The position numbers and the translations under genes are program-made. This document shows positions 41,740-49,891 of a stretch of 64,000 nt of DNA, in pieces. Source of the stretch: Hoeflea algicola (GTDB lineage Bacteria > Pseudomonadota > Alphaproteobacteria > Rhizobiales > Rhizobiaceae). Below the pieces are notes generated by a model, which had not been told where the DNA came from, did no database searches, and worked only from the letters and a program-made list of their open reading frames with translations. Location: positions 4,014,501-4,078,500 of the forward strand of contig NZ_JAOVZR010000001.1 in assembly GCF_026619415.1 (NCBI RefSeq), in the 5' to 3' direction. Each line of letters starts with the position of its first letter. The stretch's first letter is position 1.

Positions 41740-42581
41740 GCCTGATTTATCAGCGTGCCCCCTCCGGCATCTGGTTCTGGGCATGTGCGGCGGTGGCAAG
41801 TGTTGGCCTTCATGGCGGACTGTCCTATCTGGCCTTGCGGGATCAGCCCGCCGCCGTGATCAAACCGGCGGTGGATACAGGCATTACCGGAGCCATCATG
41901 TTTGACCTCTCGGACCTGATTGCAGCCCCTGTTGATATGGCGGAAGACAGCGCCGAAGCTGACGAATCCGCTGAAGCGCCGACCATTACCGAAAGCCCGG
42001 AAGTGGTCGACCCGGCCAAAGCTGCGGAAGAACCGATGCTGAGCCAGATTCCTTACAAGGTGGAGGATGAAAGCCTGAAATTCGGCGTGGCCAGTCCTGA
42101 GCCGGCTGAAGAGACCGACAAGCTCGCGCACGAGATCGCCGCCGAGTACAAGCCGGAAGACGCCGACCAGCCGAGCGCCGCCGGCGCTCAGAAAAGTGAT
42201 GCGGCCGATGCTTCTGTCGCCGCTGTTGCCACGGAAGAAACCGCCGAAACGGTCAAGGCGACCGGCGAGGGACTGACCGCGGAACAGAAGGCGGAGGTGC
42301 GCAAATGGCAGCGCAATATCGTGCTCAGAATCAGCAAGCTCCGGAAGTACCCTGCGCTGGCACGCGAAAAACGGATCGAGGGCGAGGTACGGGTCCGCTT
42401 CACGCTCGACCAGTATGGAACAATCTTGTCGTCTGAGATCGAGACATCGTCGGGGTGGCCGGTGCTTGATGAGGCGGCACTCGCTGTCTTTGACCAGATC
42501 GGCAAATTGCCGACCCCGCCAAGCTACCTCGAAGGCGACCGCTTCACGCTGCTGGCGCCAATCCGCTACTCGTTCCGGTAA
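41736..42581 (+). CDS. tonB: TonB energy-transducing protein
   Basis: A 281-residue protein. The N-terminal membrane anchor is [20 protein letters not shown], with the His typical of TonB helices. The periplasmic linker is Glu/Ala/Pro-rich. The C-terminal domain ([20 protein letters not shown], then [16 protein letters not shown]) contacts the receptor's TonB box. Its 3' end overlaps the converging dehydrogenase pseudogene by 16 bases. Confidence 0.95.
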   Translation: MSLIYQRAPSGIWFWACAAVASVGLHGGLSYLALRDQPAAVIKPAVDTGITGAIMFDLSDLIAAPVDMAEDSAEADESAEAPTITESPEVVDPAKAAEEPMLSQIPYKVEDESLKFGVASPEPAEETDKLAHEIAAEYKPEDADQPSAAGAQKSDAADASVAAVATEETAETVKATGEGLTAEQKAEVRKWQRNIVLRISKLRKYPALAREKRIEGEVRVRFTLDQYGTILSSEIETSSGWPVLDEAALAVFDQIGKLPTPPSYLEGDRFTLLAPIRYSFR

Positions 42582-43668
42582 ATTGCGTCCGGTCGATAAA
42601 TGAGGTCTGGCGTGATGTCGGCCAGTGTGCGGCAGCCGGTCAGCATCATGGCGATCTCGAACTCGTCACGCAGCAACCTGAGCACATGGCTGACACCGGC
42701 AGCCCCGGCAGCAGCCAGGCCGGAAATCGCTGCACGTCCAACCAGCACCGCCGTGGCCCCCAGCGCCAGCGCCTTGAAAATGTCGGTACCACGCCGAACA
42801 CCGCCGTCCATCAATATCGGAACGGCCCCGTCGCAAGCCTTCACGATAGCAGGCAGCAATGTGATGGTGGCCGGCACAGTATCAAGAATTCTGCCGCCAT
42901 GGTTGGAGACGACGATGGCGCTGGCGCCGGCTTCGGTAGCCAGCCGGGCATCACCAGGGTGGACGATGCCTTTCAGGATTACAGGCAGGGGGAGTTCCGG
43001 CAAAGCCACTCCACATCCGCCCATCCCGGCGCGACATGGGCAATACGGTCAAACAGCATCGACTCGCCTTGTTCAAGCGGTGCGAAACGTGGCGCAGGCA
43101 TGCCTGCCAGATTGATCGCAGAAATTTCGGCAGGTAGCCGGAAACCGGTGCGGATCTCGCGGTCACGGACACCCTGGACCGGGGCATCGACAGTCAGCAC
43201 GATGGCGCTGAACCCGAGGTCAGCCACCCGCTGCACAAACGCCAGATTGGCCTCGCGGCTGGGCCCCCAATAAAGCTGGAACCAGGTGCAGGCGGTGCTG
43301 GCAGCCCGAACATCGGCGGCGTCGATGCTGCTTTGCGCGCTCAGCACCAGTGCCGCGTCCTGCGCGGCCGCTCCGATAGCCATGGCTGTTTCGCCATAAG
43401 GATGAACCAGTTTCTGGTAGGCCACGGGCGCGACCAGAATCGGATGCGCCATGGGCTGGCCAAGCAGAGTAAGCTTGGTGGAACCATTCCGCATATCGGC
43501 CAGCATGCGCGGCAGCAACTCGATCCTGGAAAAAGCTTTGTGATTGGTTTCAAGCGTCAGTTCATCACCTGCGCCACCGAAGAAATACGCTGCCCGATCG
43601 GCGCTCAGAATCTGGCGAGCTTGGCTTTCATAATCGCGCAAGGTTGGCTGCAAGGTTGCCGATGTCAT
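42566..43668 (-). pseudogene. lldD: FMN-dependent alpha-hydroxy-acid dehydrogenase, frameshifted
   Basis: The protein is an L-lactate dehydrogenase/glycolate-oxidase-type enzyme. The 5' part (43668 to about 42990) has PILVAPVAYQKLVHPYGETA, VLSAQSSIDAADVRA and VLTVDAPVQGVRDREIRTGF. In the other frame the 3' part continues [37 protein letters not shown] with the catalytic His, and [20 protein letters not shown]. The frames join in [14 protein letters not shown] if one C is restored to the C5 run (42988-42992, minus strand). The start overlaps the hemP stop by 4 bases. It is a real one-base deletion or an assembly error in a homopolymer; the two halves are otherwise well preserved. Confidence 0.85.
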
Positions 43669-43880
43669 TTGTAGAGGATGAGTTTGCCCTGCCGGGTGAT
43701 GCGCAACCGGTAGAGCAGATTTTCATGCGATATGCTGATTTCGCGGCGATCTCCAAACAGTGCACTCGATGCAATTACCGCTGCCGAGGCGTCACCTTCA
43801 GGCATCGCGGACTGAGGCGTCGGGGAGGCTGACAGGTCAGACTCCGGGGACGGCGGCGACTGGCTATCGGTTTTACGCAT
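43665..43880 (-). CDS. hemP: hemin uptake protein HemP
   Basis: A 71-residue small protein. The C-terminal half SALFGDRREISISHENLLYR and LRITRQGKLILYK is the HemP domain; the N-terminal half is Ser/Pro/Asp-rich and disordered. HemP proteins are linked to haem uptake gene control and RNA or DNA binding in some rhizobia and Burkholderia. It is preceded by a TGA-N9-TCA iron box and translationally coupled to the dehydrogenase. Confidence 0.9.
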   Translation of the reverse strand: MRKTDSQSPPSPESDLSASPTPQSAMPEGDASAAVIASSALFGDRREISISHENLLYRLRITRQGKLILYK

Positions 43881-44262
43881 GAAAACACTCTATCTGGCGC
43901 TCGACCTCATCCGTGGAAGCGGTGTTAGGCGCATTTGAAATACATGATAAAAATACTCATATTTAATTTGACCCTGCTTGTCCACCACCCGAACGGCTTT
44001 GGTGACACGGTTTTTGCCACTTTCGATCGCCATTTTCAAACGCCCGCGTTCGCTTCATTTTTCGCCCTCATCGGTCCAGACTCTGATCGCGTAAGCAGAA
44101 GAACCCCTTGGCGGGGCATGTCCAACTGAAGGGTAATTGTTCGGGCCTGTCTGCAGGCCGATCGCTGGGATGTACAAGGCCACCGATCGGGGACCGCCCC
44201 GCGTGCGGTCAATAACGGCGCAGGCGCGTGATGCAGATCGTTTTGACTGCAGATGTCAGGGA
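43881..44262. other. intergenic, hemP promoter region
   Basis: No gene is supported. It holds the iron-box candidate at 43945-43959 in an AT-rich stretch upstream of hemP and the downstream flank of nsrR. Confidence 0.6.
43945..43959. promoter_or_regulatory. RirA-type iron-responsive operator candidate (hemP)
   Basis: TGATAAAAATACTCA fits TGA-N9-TCA and lies 65 bases upstream of the hemP start in AT-rich sequence, a suitable place for an iron-responsive repressor. Confidence 0.55.
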
Positions 44263-44733
44263 CTATTGGCCGGCATTCGGCAGCACCGGCGCGCGGATTT
44301 CGCCTTCTGGTGCGGCAGACAGCGCAAAATCCCGCGGCGACAACATGATGTCGGCAAGCGTATACTGATCGAACGTGGCCATGAAGGCGTTGAGCGCCTG
44401 ATTCATCAGGCTGGGCAATCGGCAGCAGCCGGAAATGACGCACTGATTGGAGGGTGTCAGGCATTCTACCAGTGCGAAGTCCACTTCGGTGGCCCGCATC
44501 ACCGCACCGAGGTTTATCTGTTCGGCGGGTTTGGCCAGCGTAAACCCGCCGGAACGGCCGCGAACGCCGCGCAAATACCCGGCCTTGGTCAGCATGTTGA
44601 CGACTTTCATCAGATGGGCTTGGGATACCCGGTAGGCCTTGGCCGTTTCCTCGATGGTCACCAGCCGTTCACCCGCAGCCCCCGCATACATCAGCACCCG
44701 TAACGCATAGTCTGAGAAAGTGGTCAGTTTCAT
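44263..44733 (-). CDS. nsrR: NsrR-type Rrf2 family nitric-oxide-sensing repressor
   Basis: A 156-residue Rrf2 protein. Start ATG 44733 gives the family N-terminus MKLTTFSDYALRVLMYAGAA. The winged helix continues ETAKAYRVSQAHLMKVVNML and the wing is GVRGRSGGFTLA. The iron-sulfur cluster cysteines are in VECLTPSNQCVISGCCRL, the NsrR spacing rather than IscR. NO destroys the cluster and releases DNA. It sits downstream of three genes on the same strand that start beside a perfect NsrR-type operator, so it may be autoregulated. Confidence 0.9.
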   Translation of the reverse strand: MKLTTFSDYALRVLMYAGAAGERLVTIEETAKAYRVSQAHLMKVVNMLTKAGYLRGVRGRSGGFTLAKPAEQINLGAVMRATEVDFALVECLTPSNQCVISGCCRLPSLMNQALNAFMATFDQYTLADIMLSPRDFALSAAPEGEIRAPVLPNAGQ

Positions 44734-44946
44734 GGGGTTCCCTGGTATTGTTGGCCATCGCCTCTGGAGCTCGATGCGCGACGGATCTGGTCCTGCCTGC
44801 AGGCACGATCCATACCCGCAATGAAGCGCATCTGCCAGAGCGGTGCCGGTGCATGAAGCTGATCCCGGTCCATCGACCAGACCCCGTTCTGAAATCGGCT
44901 GCAACGGCTAAGGCGAACGACCCGGTCTGTTAGTTCCGCGCTTGTC

Positions 44947-45111
44947 TCATACGAAAATCATTACCACGACCGCGCCGATCACCACCGCAACCAGGCCACC
45001 GATCAACATTGGCAACAGCGTGTTGTCCTGGTCGATGTCGCGGGTTTCGTAGATCTGAGGCTCGGCGGGTTTGGGTGTGTTCTCGTGCTTTTCAATGGCA
45101 TGTTCCGGCAT
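44947..45111 (-). CDS. small single-pass membrane protein
   Basis: A 54-residue protein starting MPEHAIEKHENTPKPAEPQI, with AGGAG 7 bases upstream of ATG 45111. The C-terminal half is one membrane helix (MLIGGLVAVVIGAVVVMIFV). It is in the NsrR-linked operon, between the 81-residue gene and nsrR. Function unknown. Confidence 0.75.
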   Translation of the reverse strand: MPEHAIEKHENTPKPAEPQIYETRDIDQDNTLLPMLIGGLVAVVIGAVVVMIFV

Positions 45112-45155
45112 GTTTTTGCTCCTATGTGGCTGTCGGATTTCATTGACAGGCGGTG

Positions 45156-45401
45156 TCATGGCAATTGTCGGTCTGCTGCCCTCTGTGCGGCAAGGCTCAT
45201 CCAGTCTTCGTAGAGACCTCGATCCTCTTTTGAAAAACGGGCCCTATGTTTCAGATCCTCGAAAGAATCGTCAATGCGCAGCCGGTCATAGTCATCGCGA
45301 ACCAGCGCTTCGAGATCCATCGGGACGTCTGGCTTTCCAGGTTCGTGAACAAGCACCGCCCCGTCGGAGGCCAGGCGCGGATGATCGGATGGCTGTGTCA
45401 C
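45156..45401 (-). CDS. small hypothetical protein in NsrR-linked operon
   Basis: An 81-residue charged, helical protein (MDLEALVRDDYDRLRIDDSF, then EDLKHRARFSKEDRGLYEDW). It overlaps the preceding gene by 4 bases, so they are co-translated. I recognise no domain; the pattern of Asp/Arg and aromatic residues suggests a small partner protein. Confidence 0.7.
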   Translation of the reverse strand: MTQPSDHPRLASDGAVLVHEPGKPDVPMDLEALVRDDYDRLRIDDSFEDLKHRARFSKEDRGLYEDWMSLAAQRAADRQLP

Positions 45402-45991
45402 CGCGCGTCTCCCTGCGTCTTGGATTTGCCGGTGTCGCGTAAAACTCCGAGCCCTGTTGTTACGGTCGCGTCAGCGTCCGCAACGGAAGCAATCGCGTCG
45501 TTGACGCCAGAGACTGTGGTTTCGTGCAGCCTCATGATGTGAGCCTGCAGGCTGGCGGCCGCGGCGGGGGGCAAAAGCCTGCAAAGCACCGCGTGGAAAT
45601 AGGGCTTAAGCATGCGTCCGGTCACCCCGCGTTCGGCACAAATCAGATCAACGATATTGGCTTCGAGCCTGGACAGCTGAAGAGGCCGTGCGCCGCGATC
45701 AAGGATCACGCGCAGCGCGTCTTCTATCTGATCCCAGCGGGCGCCTGAGATATGCGTCATCACGTTGGTGATGTGGCTGTTGGCCCGAAATGAAGCGACA
45801 ACAGCGCGAGTGAGCGCCTCAAGCCCCAAGTCAAGACCGAGATCGAGCACTGTCGGCTGCGGCAAAATGTCGGTGTCGGCGGCCAACTCGCTGTTGCCGA
45901 GAACGGGGCCGGCGCTGCTCTGCGCCAGCGTGTCATGCCCACACCCGGCGGTGCCAATCGCCCGTAAATCCCCGAATTCCATGATATCCAT
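45398..45991 (-). CDS. hypothetical protein, first gene of the NsrR-linked leftward operon
   Basis: A 197-residue protein if started at ATG 45991 (GGAG site 9 bases upstream); the frame is open to ATG 46072, only 13 bases from the NsrR dyad, which would leave almost no leader. Residues about 55-190 are helical (LTRAVVASFRANSHITNVMT, QLSRLEANIVDLICAERGVT). It is not a family I know. The location under an NsrR operator implies a nitric-oxide or nitrosative-stress role. Confidence 0.65.
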   Translation of the reverse strand: MDIMEFGDLRAIGTAGCGHDTLAQSSAGPVLGNSELAADTDILPQPTVLDLGLDLGLEALTRAVVASFRANSHITNVMTHISGARWDQIEDALRVILDRGARPLQLSRLEANIVDLICAERGVTGRMLKPYFHAVLCRLLPPAAAASLQAHIMRLHETTVSGVNDAIASVADADATVTTGLGVLRDTGKSKTQGDAR

Positions 45992-46085
45992 CGCTTGCTC
46001 CGTCTCGTCGCGACACTGTCTAGGCTGCCCGCCGTTTGGTGCGTGCGGCTTCACCTTGAAAAGTTCTGTCATGTTCTAACCCATA

Positions 46086-46110
46086 AAAGATACATTGACA
46101 ATGTATCTTT
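46086..46110. promoter_or_regulatory. NsrR-type operator, perfect dyad
   Basis: AAAGATACATT, spacer GAC, AATGTATCTTT: a perfect 11-base inverted repeat with a 3-base centre. The NsrR consensus is an AAGATGCATTT-like half site with its complement, which this resembles closely. It lies between the divergent starts at 45991 or 46072 (minus) and 46286 (plus), so a single site can control both operons. Confidence 0.8.
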
Positions 46111-46285
46111 AAACGAGAACATTACGGCATGGCTGACGCGGCCGGGACGATTGCCCGACCGCAGACGCCATCGGCGCGCCAGCCTGGACTTGTGGCCAGG
46201 TGTCCGGCGCGCCGCAGCCTCCCCAGGGGTCGCCGGGCGCGTAACCGCGCGTTCGCATTTGATCTTGAACAGAAGGAAATCAGAA

Positions 46286-46531
46286 ATGACCGAAGCCACA
46301 GACGCTGTCGACCTGCGCAGCCTCGTCCCCGCACAACGCCACGCCAAGATCTTCCAGCTTGTCCATGCGCTCGCACCGGGCAAATCATTCGAGCTGATCA
46401 ACGATCACGATCCCAAGCCGCTCTACTACCAGCTCGAAGTCGAGTATCCCGGCGAATTTTCCTGGGAATACCGCGAACAGGGCCCCGAAGCCTGGCGCGT
46501 TGCAATCGGCAAGATCGAAAAGGCTGCCTGA
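46286..46531 (+). CDS. DUF2249 domain protein
   Basis: An 81-residue protein of one DUF2249 domain: DLRSLVPAQRHAKIFQLVHA, SFELINDHDPKPLYYQLEVE and FSWEYREQGPEAWRVAIGKI. It has a SirA/TusA-like fold; the family is common in denitrification and NO-response loci. AAGGAAATCAGAA precedes ATG 46286. It is the first gene rightward of the NsrR dyad. Confidence 0.9.
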   Translation: MTEATDAVDLRSLVPAQRHAKIFQLVHALAPGKSFELINDHDPKPLYYQLEVEYPGEFSWEYREQGPEAWRVAIGKIEKAA

Positions 46532-46581
46532 AGGCGCACGGGATGGCGCCAGCCGGAACTGGCGTCATTCCCAAGGAAAAA

Positions 46582-47940
46582 ATGATGCTTGGTGTCACAC
46601 TGTCCCGTTGGACGATGTCCTATTTTTTTGCTGCTCTCTCGGCACTGGTCGCCGCAGAGACCATGATGGTAGCCGGTTTCGGCTATCCGGCCGCAGGGTT
46701 GCGCGCGCCTGAAACGTTGGTCCTGGTTCATGTGATCACCATCGGCTGGCTCAGCCTGCTGATGTGCGGCGCACTGTTCCAGTTTGCACCGGTGCTGATC
46801 GCGCGGCGTCTATACAGCGATACATTGCCCTTGCCCGCCCTGCTGCTGGTGCTGGCCGGCCTTGGCTTGCTGCTGGCCGGCTTTCTGCAGCTTGCCGGTT
46901 GGCTGTCGACGCTGCCATCGCTGCTGCCGATCGCAGGTGTCGTTCTCAGTGCTGGCTTTGCCGTGGTGCTGTGGAACCTCGGACGTACATTGTGGCCGGC
47001 CAGGCCGCTGCCACTGCCAGCGCGTTTTGTCGCCACAGGCTTGGTCTCGCTGGCGTTGACCGTGACCTTCGGTGTTATTTTCGCCACCGTGCTGGGTCAG
47101 CAGACGAACTCGGAACCCCTGCTTGCCATCGCCGGCGCAGCACTTCCGTTGCATGTCGCAGCCGGCATCGGCGGCTGGCTGACGTTGACGGCCATGGGCG
47201 TGAGCTACCGGCTGCTGGCAATGTTCATGCTCGCGCCGGAACTTGGTGGTGCACGGCCGAAGCTGGTTTTGGCCTTTGCCATCGCCGCCCTGGTGGTGGT
47301 GGTGGCGGTCGGGATCGGTGCGGTGTTGACCGGCGCCAGCCTGCTCATTCCGCTTCTTGCAGGCAGCATCCTCGCGCTGGTCTCGCTTGTTCTCTACGGG
47401 GCCGACATCGTCCATCTCTATCGCGCGCGCAGGCGCCGCTTTATCGAGCTCAACAGTCGCATGGCGATTTTTGCGCTGGCCTCGCTTGCGGCCGCCCTTG
47501 TCCTGACCTTTGCGCTCGCGGCCTTCGGTCGGTTCACCGACGGGCTCGGCCCGGTGGTGTTTCTTCTGGTCTTTGGCTGGTTGTCGGGGCTGGGCCTCGC
47601 CAAGCTCTACAAGATCGTGGCTTTCCTGACCTGGCTCGAATGTTACGGCCCGGTGCTCGGGCGGATGACGACCCCCAGAGTGCAGGACCTGGTGGTCGAG
47701 CATCGCGCCCGCAAGTGGTTCTGGCTTTATTTCCTGGCGGTCTGGTTCGGCACTCTGGCGATGCTGGTCGGCCAGGCTGCCGCGTTCCGCATCGCTGCCG
47801 CTGCCATGCTTGTGGCAACCATCGGGATTATCAGCGAGTTCGCGCGAGCTCGCCTTCTTTCGGACGTGGAGGCTCGCTCCGACGGGCCGGATGCGGTGCG
47901 CAGGCCGCATTTGCTGTTCTCCCGCCCGCCCGCGAATTGA
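46582..47940 (+). CDS. NnrS-like polytopic haem-type membrane protein
   Basis: A 452-residue inner-membrane protein with about 12 hydrophobic helices. Start ATG 46582 follows AAGGAAAAA; a much longer frame to 46129 only reads the shadow of the DUF2249 gene. LVHVITIGWLSLLMCGALFQ and GAALPLHVAAGIGGWLTLTA contain His residues in the pattern of NnrS and cbb3 subunit I-like haem proteins. The C-terminal SDVEARSDGPDAVRRPHLLF is cytoplasmic. The position in an NsrR-controlled run with DUF2249 proteins suggests protection from NO; assignment by pattern, not certain. Confidence 0.7.
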   Translation: MMLGVTLSRWTMSYFFAALSALVAAETMMVAGFGYPAAGLRAPETLVLVHVITIGWLSLLMCGALFQFAPVLIARRLYSDTLPLPALLLVLAGLGLLLAGFLQLAGWLSTLPSLLPIAGVVLSAGFAVVLWNLGRTLWPARPLPLPARFVATGLVSLALTVTFGVIFATVLGQQTNSEPLLAIAGAALPLHVAAGIGGWLTLTAMGVSYRLLAMFMLAPELGGARPKLVLAFAIAALVVVVAVGIGAVLTGASLLIPLLAGSILALVSLVLYGADIVHLYRARRRRFIELNSRMAIFALASLAAALVLTFALAAFGRFTDGLGPVVFLLVFGWLSGLGLAKLYKIVAFLTWLECYGPVLGRMTTPRVQDLVVEHRARKWFWLYFLAVWFGTLAMLVGQAAAFRIAAAAMLVATIGIISEFARARLLSDVEARSDGPDAVRRPHLLFSRPPAN

Positions 47941-47959
47941 AAACCAAGGAGTAAATCTG

Positions 47960-48502
47960 ATGACCACGACATTTGTCGATCTCGATGTTCGCCCGATCCT
48001 CAAGGACGGCGGGGAGCCGTTTGATCTCATTATGAAAGCAATAGCAGCGCTTGGTCCCAACCAGGGCCTGCGGCTGCTGGCAACCTTCCAGCCTATCCCG
48101 CTGTTTCACGTCATGAAGTCAAAGGGCTTCACCCATGAAGCCACGGAAATAGGCGAGGGCGACTGGGAAGTGCTGTTCACCCCGGGACAGGCGGTCGAAG
48201 CGGAAACCCCGACACAGGCGCCTGCTGCAGCTGCGGCAGAAGCGGATGACAGCAAGTGGCCGGATCCCGAGCAGCAGCTCGACAATCGCGATCTGGAACC
48301 GCCAGAGCCGATGGTGCGGGTTCTCGCCGTGATCGAAACCATGCAGCACGGTCAGGTTTTGTCGGCATTGTTGTGCCGCGAGCCGATTTTCCTGTTTCCC
48401 GAACTTGAAAAGCGCGGGCATCAATGGCGCGGCGGTTTCGAGCCCGATGGCACGACCTACAAGGTGCTGATCCGCGTACTTCACAACAAAGAAGCGGCAT
48501 AG
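47960..48502 (+). CDS. tandem DUF2249 domain protein
   Basis: A 180-residue protein with two DUF2249 units: residues about 5-75 (VDLDVRPILKDGGEPFDLIM, FQPIPLFHVMKSKGFTHEAT) and 110-178 (EPPEPMVRVLAVIETMQHGQ, REPIFLFPELEKRGHQWRGG), joined by an Ala/Glu/Asp linker. It starts 19 bases after the membrane-protein gene. Likely a sulfur-carrier-fold or metal-handling partner in the same NO-response operon. Confidence 0.88.
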   Translation: MTTTFVDLDVRPILKDGGEPFDLIMKAIAALGPNQGLRLLATFQPIPLFHVMKSKGFTHEATEIGEGDWEVLFTPGQAVEAETPTQAPAAAAAEADDSKWPDPEQQLDNRDLEPPEPMVRVLAVIETMQHGQVLSALLCREPIFLFPELEKRGHQWRGGFEPDGTTYKVLIRVLHNKEAA

Positions 48503-48558
48503 CCAAGCTTGCTGCGGGTTGCTGCCTTTCGCGTTATGCCTTCATGGAGTTTTGAACG

Positions 48559-49182
48559 ATGTTCATCCAGACCGAACCGATGCCCGATGCATCGCGCCTC
48601 AAGTTTTTCCCCGGCAAGGAAGTCTACCCCGCCGGAACGGTTGAGTTTGCCAATCGGGAGGAAGCGGCGGTGTCGCCGCTGGCCCAGCGTCTTTTCGATA
48701 TTCCCGAAGTGGCCGCGGTCGCTTTCGGCTTTGACTATCTCGTCATCACCAAGAATGGCGGCGACTGGCAGCACCTGAAACCGGCAATGCTGGGCACCAT
48801 CATGGAGCATTTCATGTCAGATGCGCCGGTGATGCGTCCGGCAAGAAAAGAGCCGGGCAGCAATGCCGGCGAGACCAGCGAACTTGTCGCCGAGATCCTG
48901 ACATCCCTGCGCCAGGTCATCGACCCGGAACTCGGCTACAACATCGTCGATCTCGGGCTGATCTACGATGTGGCACCCGGCGCCGACGGCGTGACGTTCG
49001 TGGCCATGACCACGACCACGCCCGGATGCCCCGCCACCAACTACCTCAAGCAGGGCGTTCACGAACGCGCAGGTGCCGTCGAAGGTGTCACCGGGGTCGA
49101 GGTCGACCTGACCTATGAGCCGCCATGGACCCCGGAAATGATGAGCCCGGAGGCCAAATTGCATTTCGGAATTGACCAATGA
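48559..49182 (+). CDS. Nfu_N - MIP18 (DUF59) fusion, iron-sulfur maturation protein
   Basis: A 207-residue two-domain protein. Residues about 1-90 are an Nfu/NifU N-terminal domain (MFIQTEPMPDASRLKFFPGK, VAAVAFGFDYLVITKNGGDW). Residues about 108-200 are a MIP18/SufT/PaaD-like domain (SLRQVIDPELGYNIVDLGLI, MTTTTPGCPATNYLKQGV with the conserved Cys). Nfu_N normally precedes a CXXC cluster-binding NifU domain, which is absent here. It should help build or repair iron-sulfur clusters, sensible beside an NO response because NO destroys them. The stop overlaps the next ATG. Confidence 0.85.
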   Translation: MFIQTEPMPDASRLKFFPGKEVYPAGTVEFANREEAAVSPLAQRLFDIPEVAAVAFGFDYLVITKNGGDWQHLKPAMLGTIMEHFMSDAPVMRPARKEPGSNAGETSELVAEILTSLRQVIDPELGYNIVDLGLIYDVAPGADGVTFVAMTTTTPGCPATNYLKQGVHERAGAVEGVTGVEVDLTYEPPWTPEMMSPEAKLHFGIDQ

Positions 49183-49433
49183 GTGATGGCGGCACCCCGC
49201 ACGATGAAGCGTCCGCGCTCGATCAGGCCGGACTGGTGCTGCTTCTTGTCAAAAGCCTCGAGGCCCTGGCCTCTGCGGGGCAGGTCGACGCTGCTTGCCG
49301 GCTTGCCGGACAGGCGTGCGCCGGCCTGCGAAATTCAGATCCGCGCGGCTGGGGCAGGCTCAATGCGCTGCTTCATCGTCTCGCCCGCCGCGCGCCAGAG
49401 GTCGGCACAGTGGCAGCATCACGAGATCGGTAG
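49179..49433 (+). CDS. small helical hypothetical protein
   Basis: An 84-residue Ala/Leu-rich helical protein (LDQAGLVLLLVKSLEALASA, then ACRLAGQACAGLRNSDPRGW). ATG overlaps the upstream stop (ATGA), marking co-translation with the fusion protein. It has one tetratricopeptide-like helix pair at most. Function unknown. Confidence 0.7.
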   Translation: MSDGGTPHDEASALDQAGLVLLLVKSLEALASAGQVDAACRLAGQACAGLRNSDPRGWGRLNALLHRLARRAPEVGTVAASRDR

Positions 49434-49546
49434 CCCTGTTCCGGCTCAGCCCTTTGAGAACGGTCTCGTCGCAGCCAGACGGGAACTTTACCCGCGCATC
49501 CGCGTTGGTCTGCCGGATTTCGAGAGATCAATCCGGGAGAGCAAAG

Positions 49547-49765
49547 ATGCAAAAGCGTACTGCCATTTCATGGGTCATCTCCGGCATGGTCAACGCCGTA
49601 TTGTTCGGTGTCGGCATCGTGGTGGTGCTGTCGGTGCCGGCTCTTGAAGCCTGGGCGCCCTATCTCATTCCCCTGGTTGTCGTCGTTGCATTCGCGCTGA
49701 CGCCGTTTTTCGCCTGGAAAATTGCGCCCAGACTCCGGGCCGACCGCCAAGCTCACATCACTTGA
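49547..49765 (+). CDS. small two-helix membrane protein
   Basis: A 72-residue protein; ATG 49547 is preceded by GGGAGAGCAAAG. Two membrane helices (VISGMVNAVLFGVGIVVVLS and YLIPLVVVVAFALTPFFAWK) and a basic C-terminus. It ends the NO-response run; function unknown. Confidence 0.72.
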   Translation: MQKRTAISWVISGMVNAVLFGVGIVVVLSVPALEAWAPYLIPLVVVVAFALTPFFAWKIAPRLRADRQAHIT

Positions 49766-49891
49766 GCGCCGCTCGTGCAGCCTTTCCGATAGCCGTACTC
49801 TGCTTCCGCGCCATCGCCACGGGTCTTAGTCGGTAATCTTGCATAATTATTCAAGCGGTCGCGCAGGCGCCGGCACCCGCGGGGAATTTGC

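Noticed and set aside
46129..46581. Long N-terminal extension of the NnrS-like frame
   Set aside because: This part is Arg/Pro-rich, overlaps the real DUF2249 gene in another frame and lacks a start signal; ATG 46582 has a ribosome-binding site.
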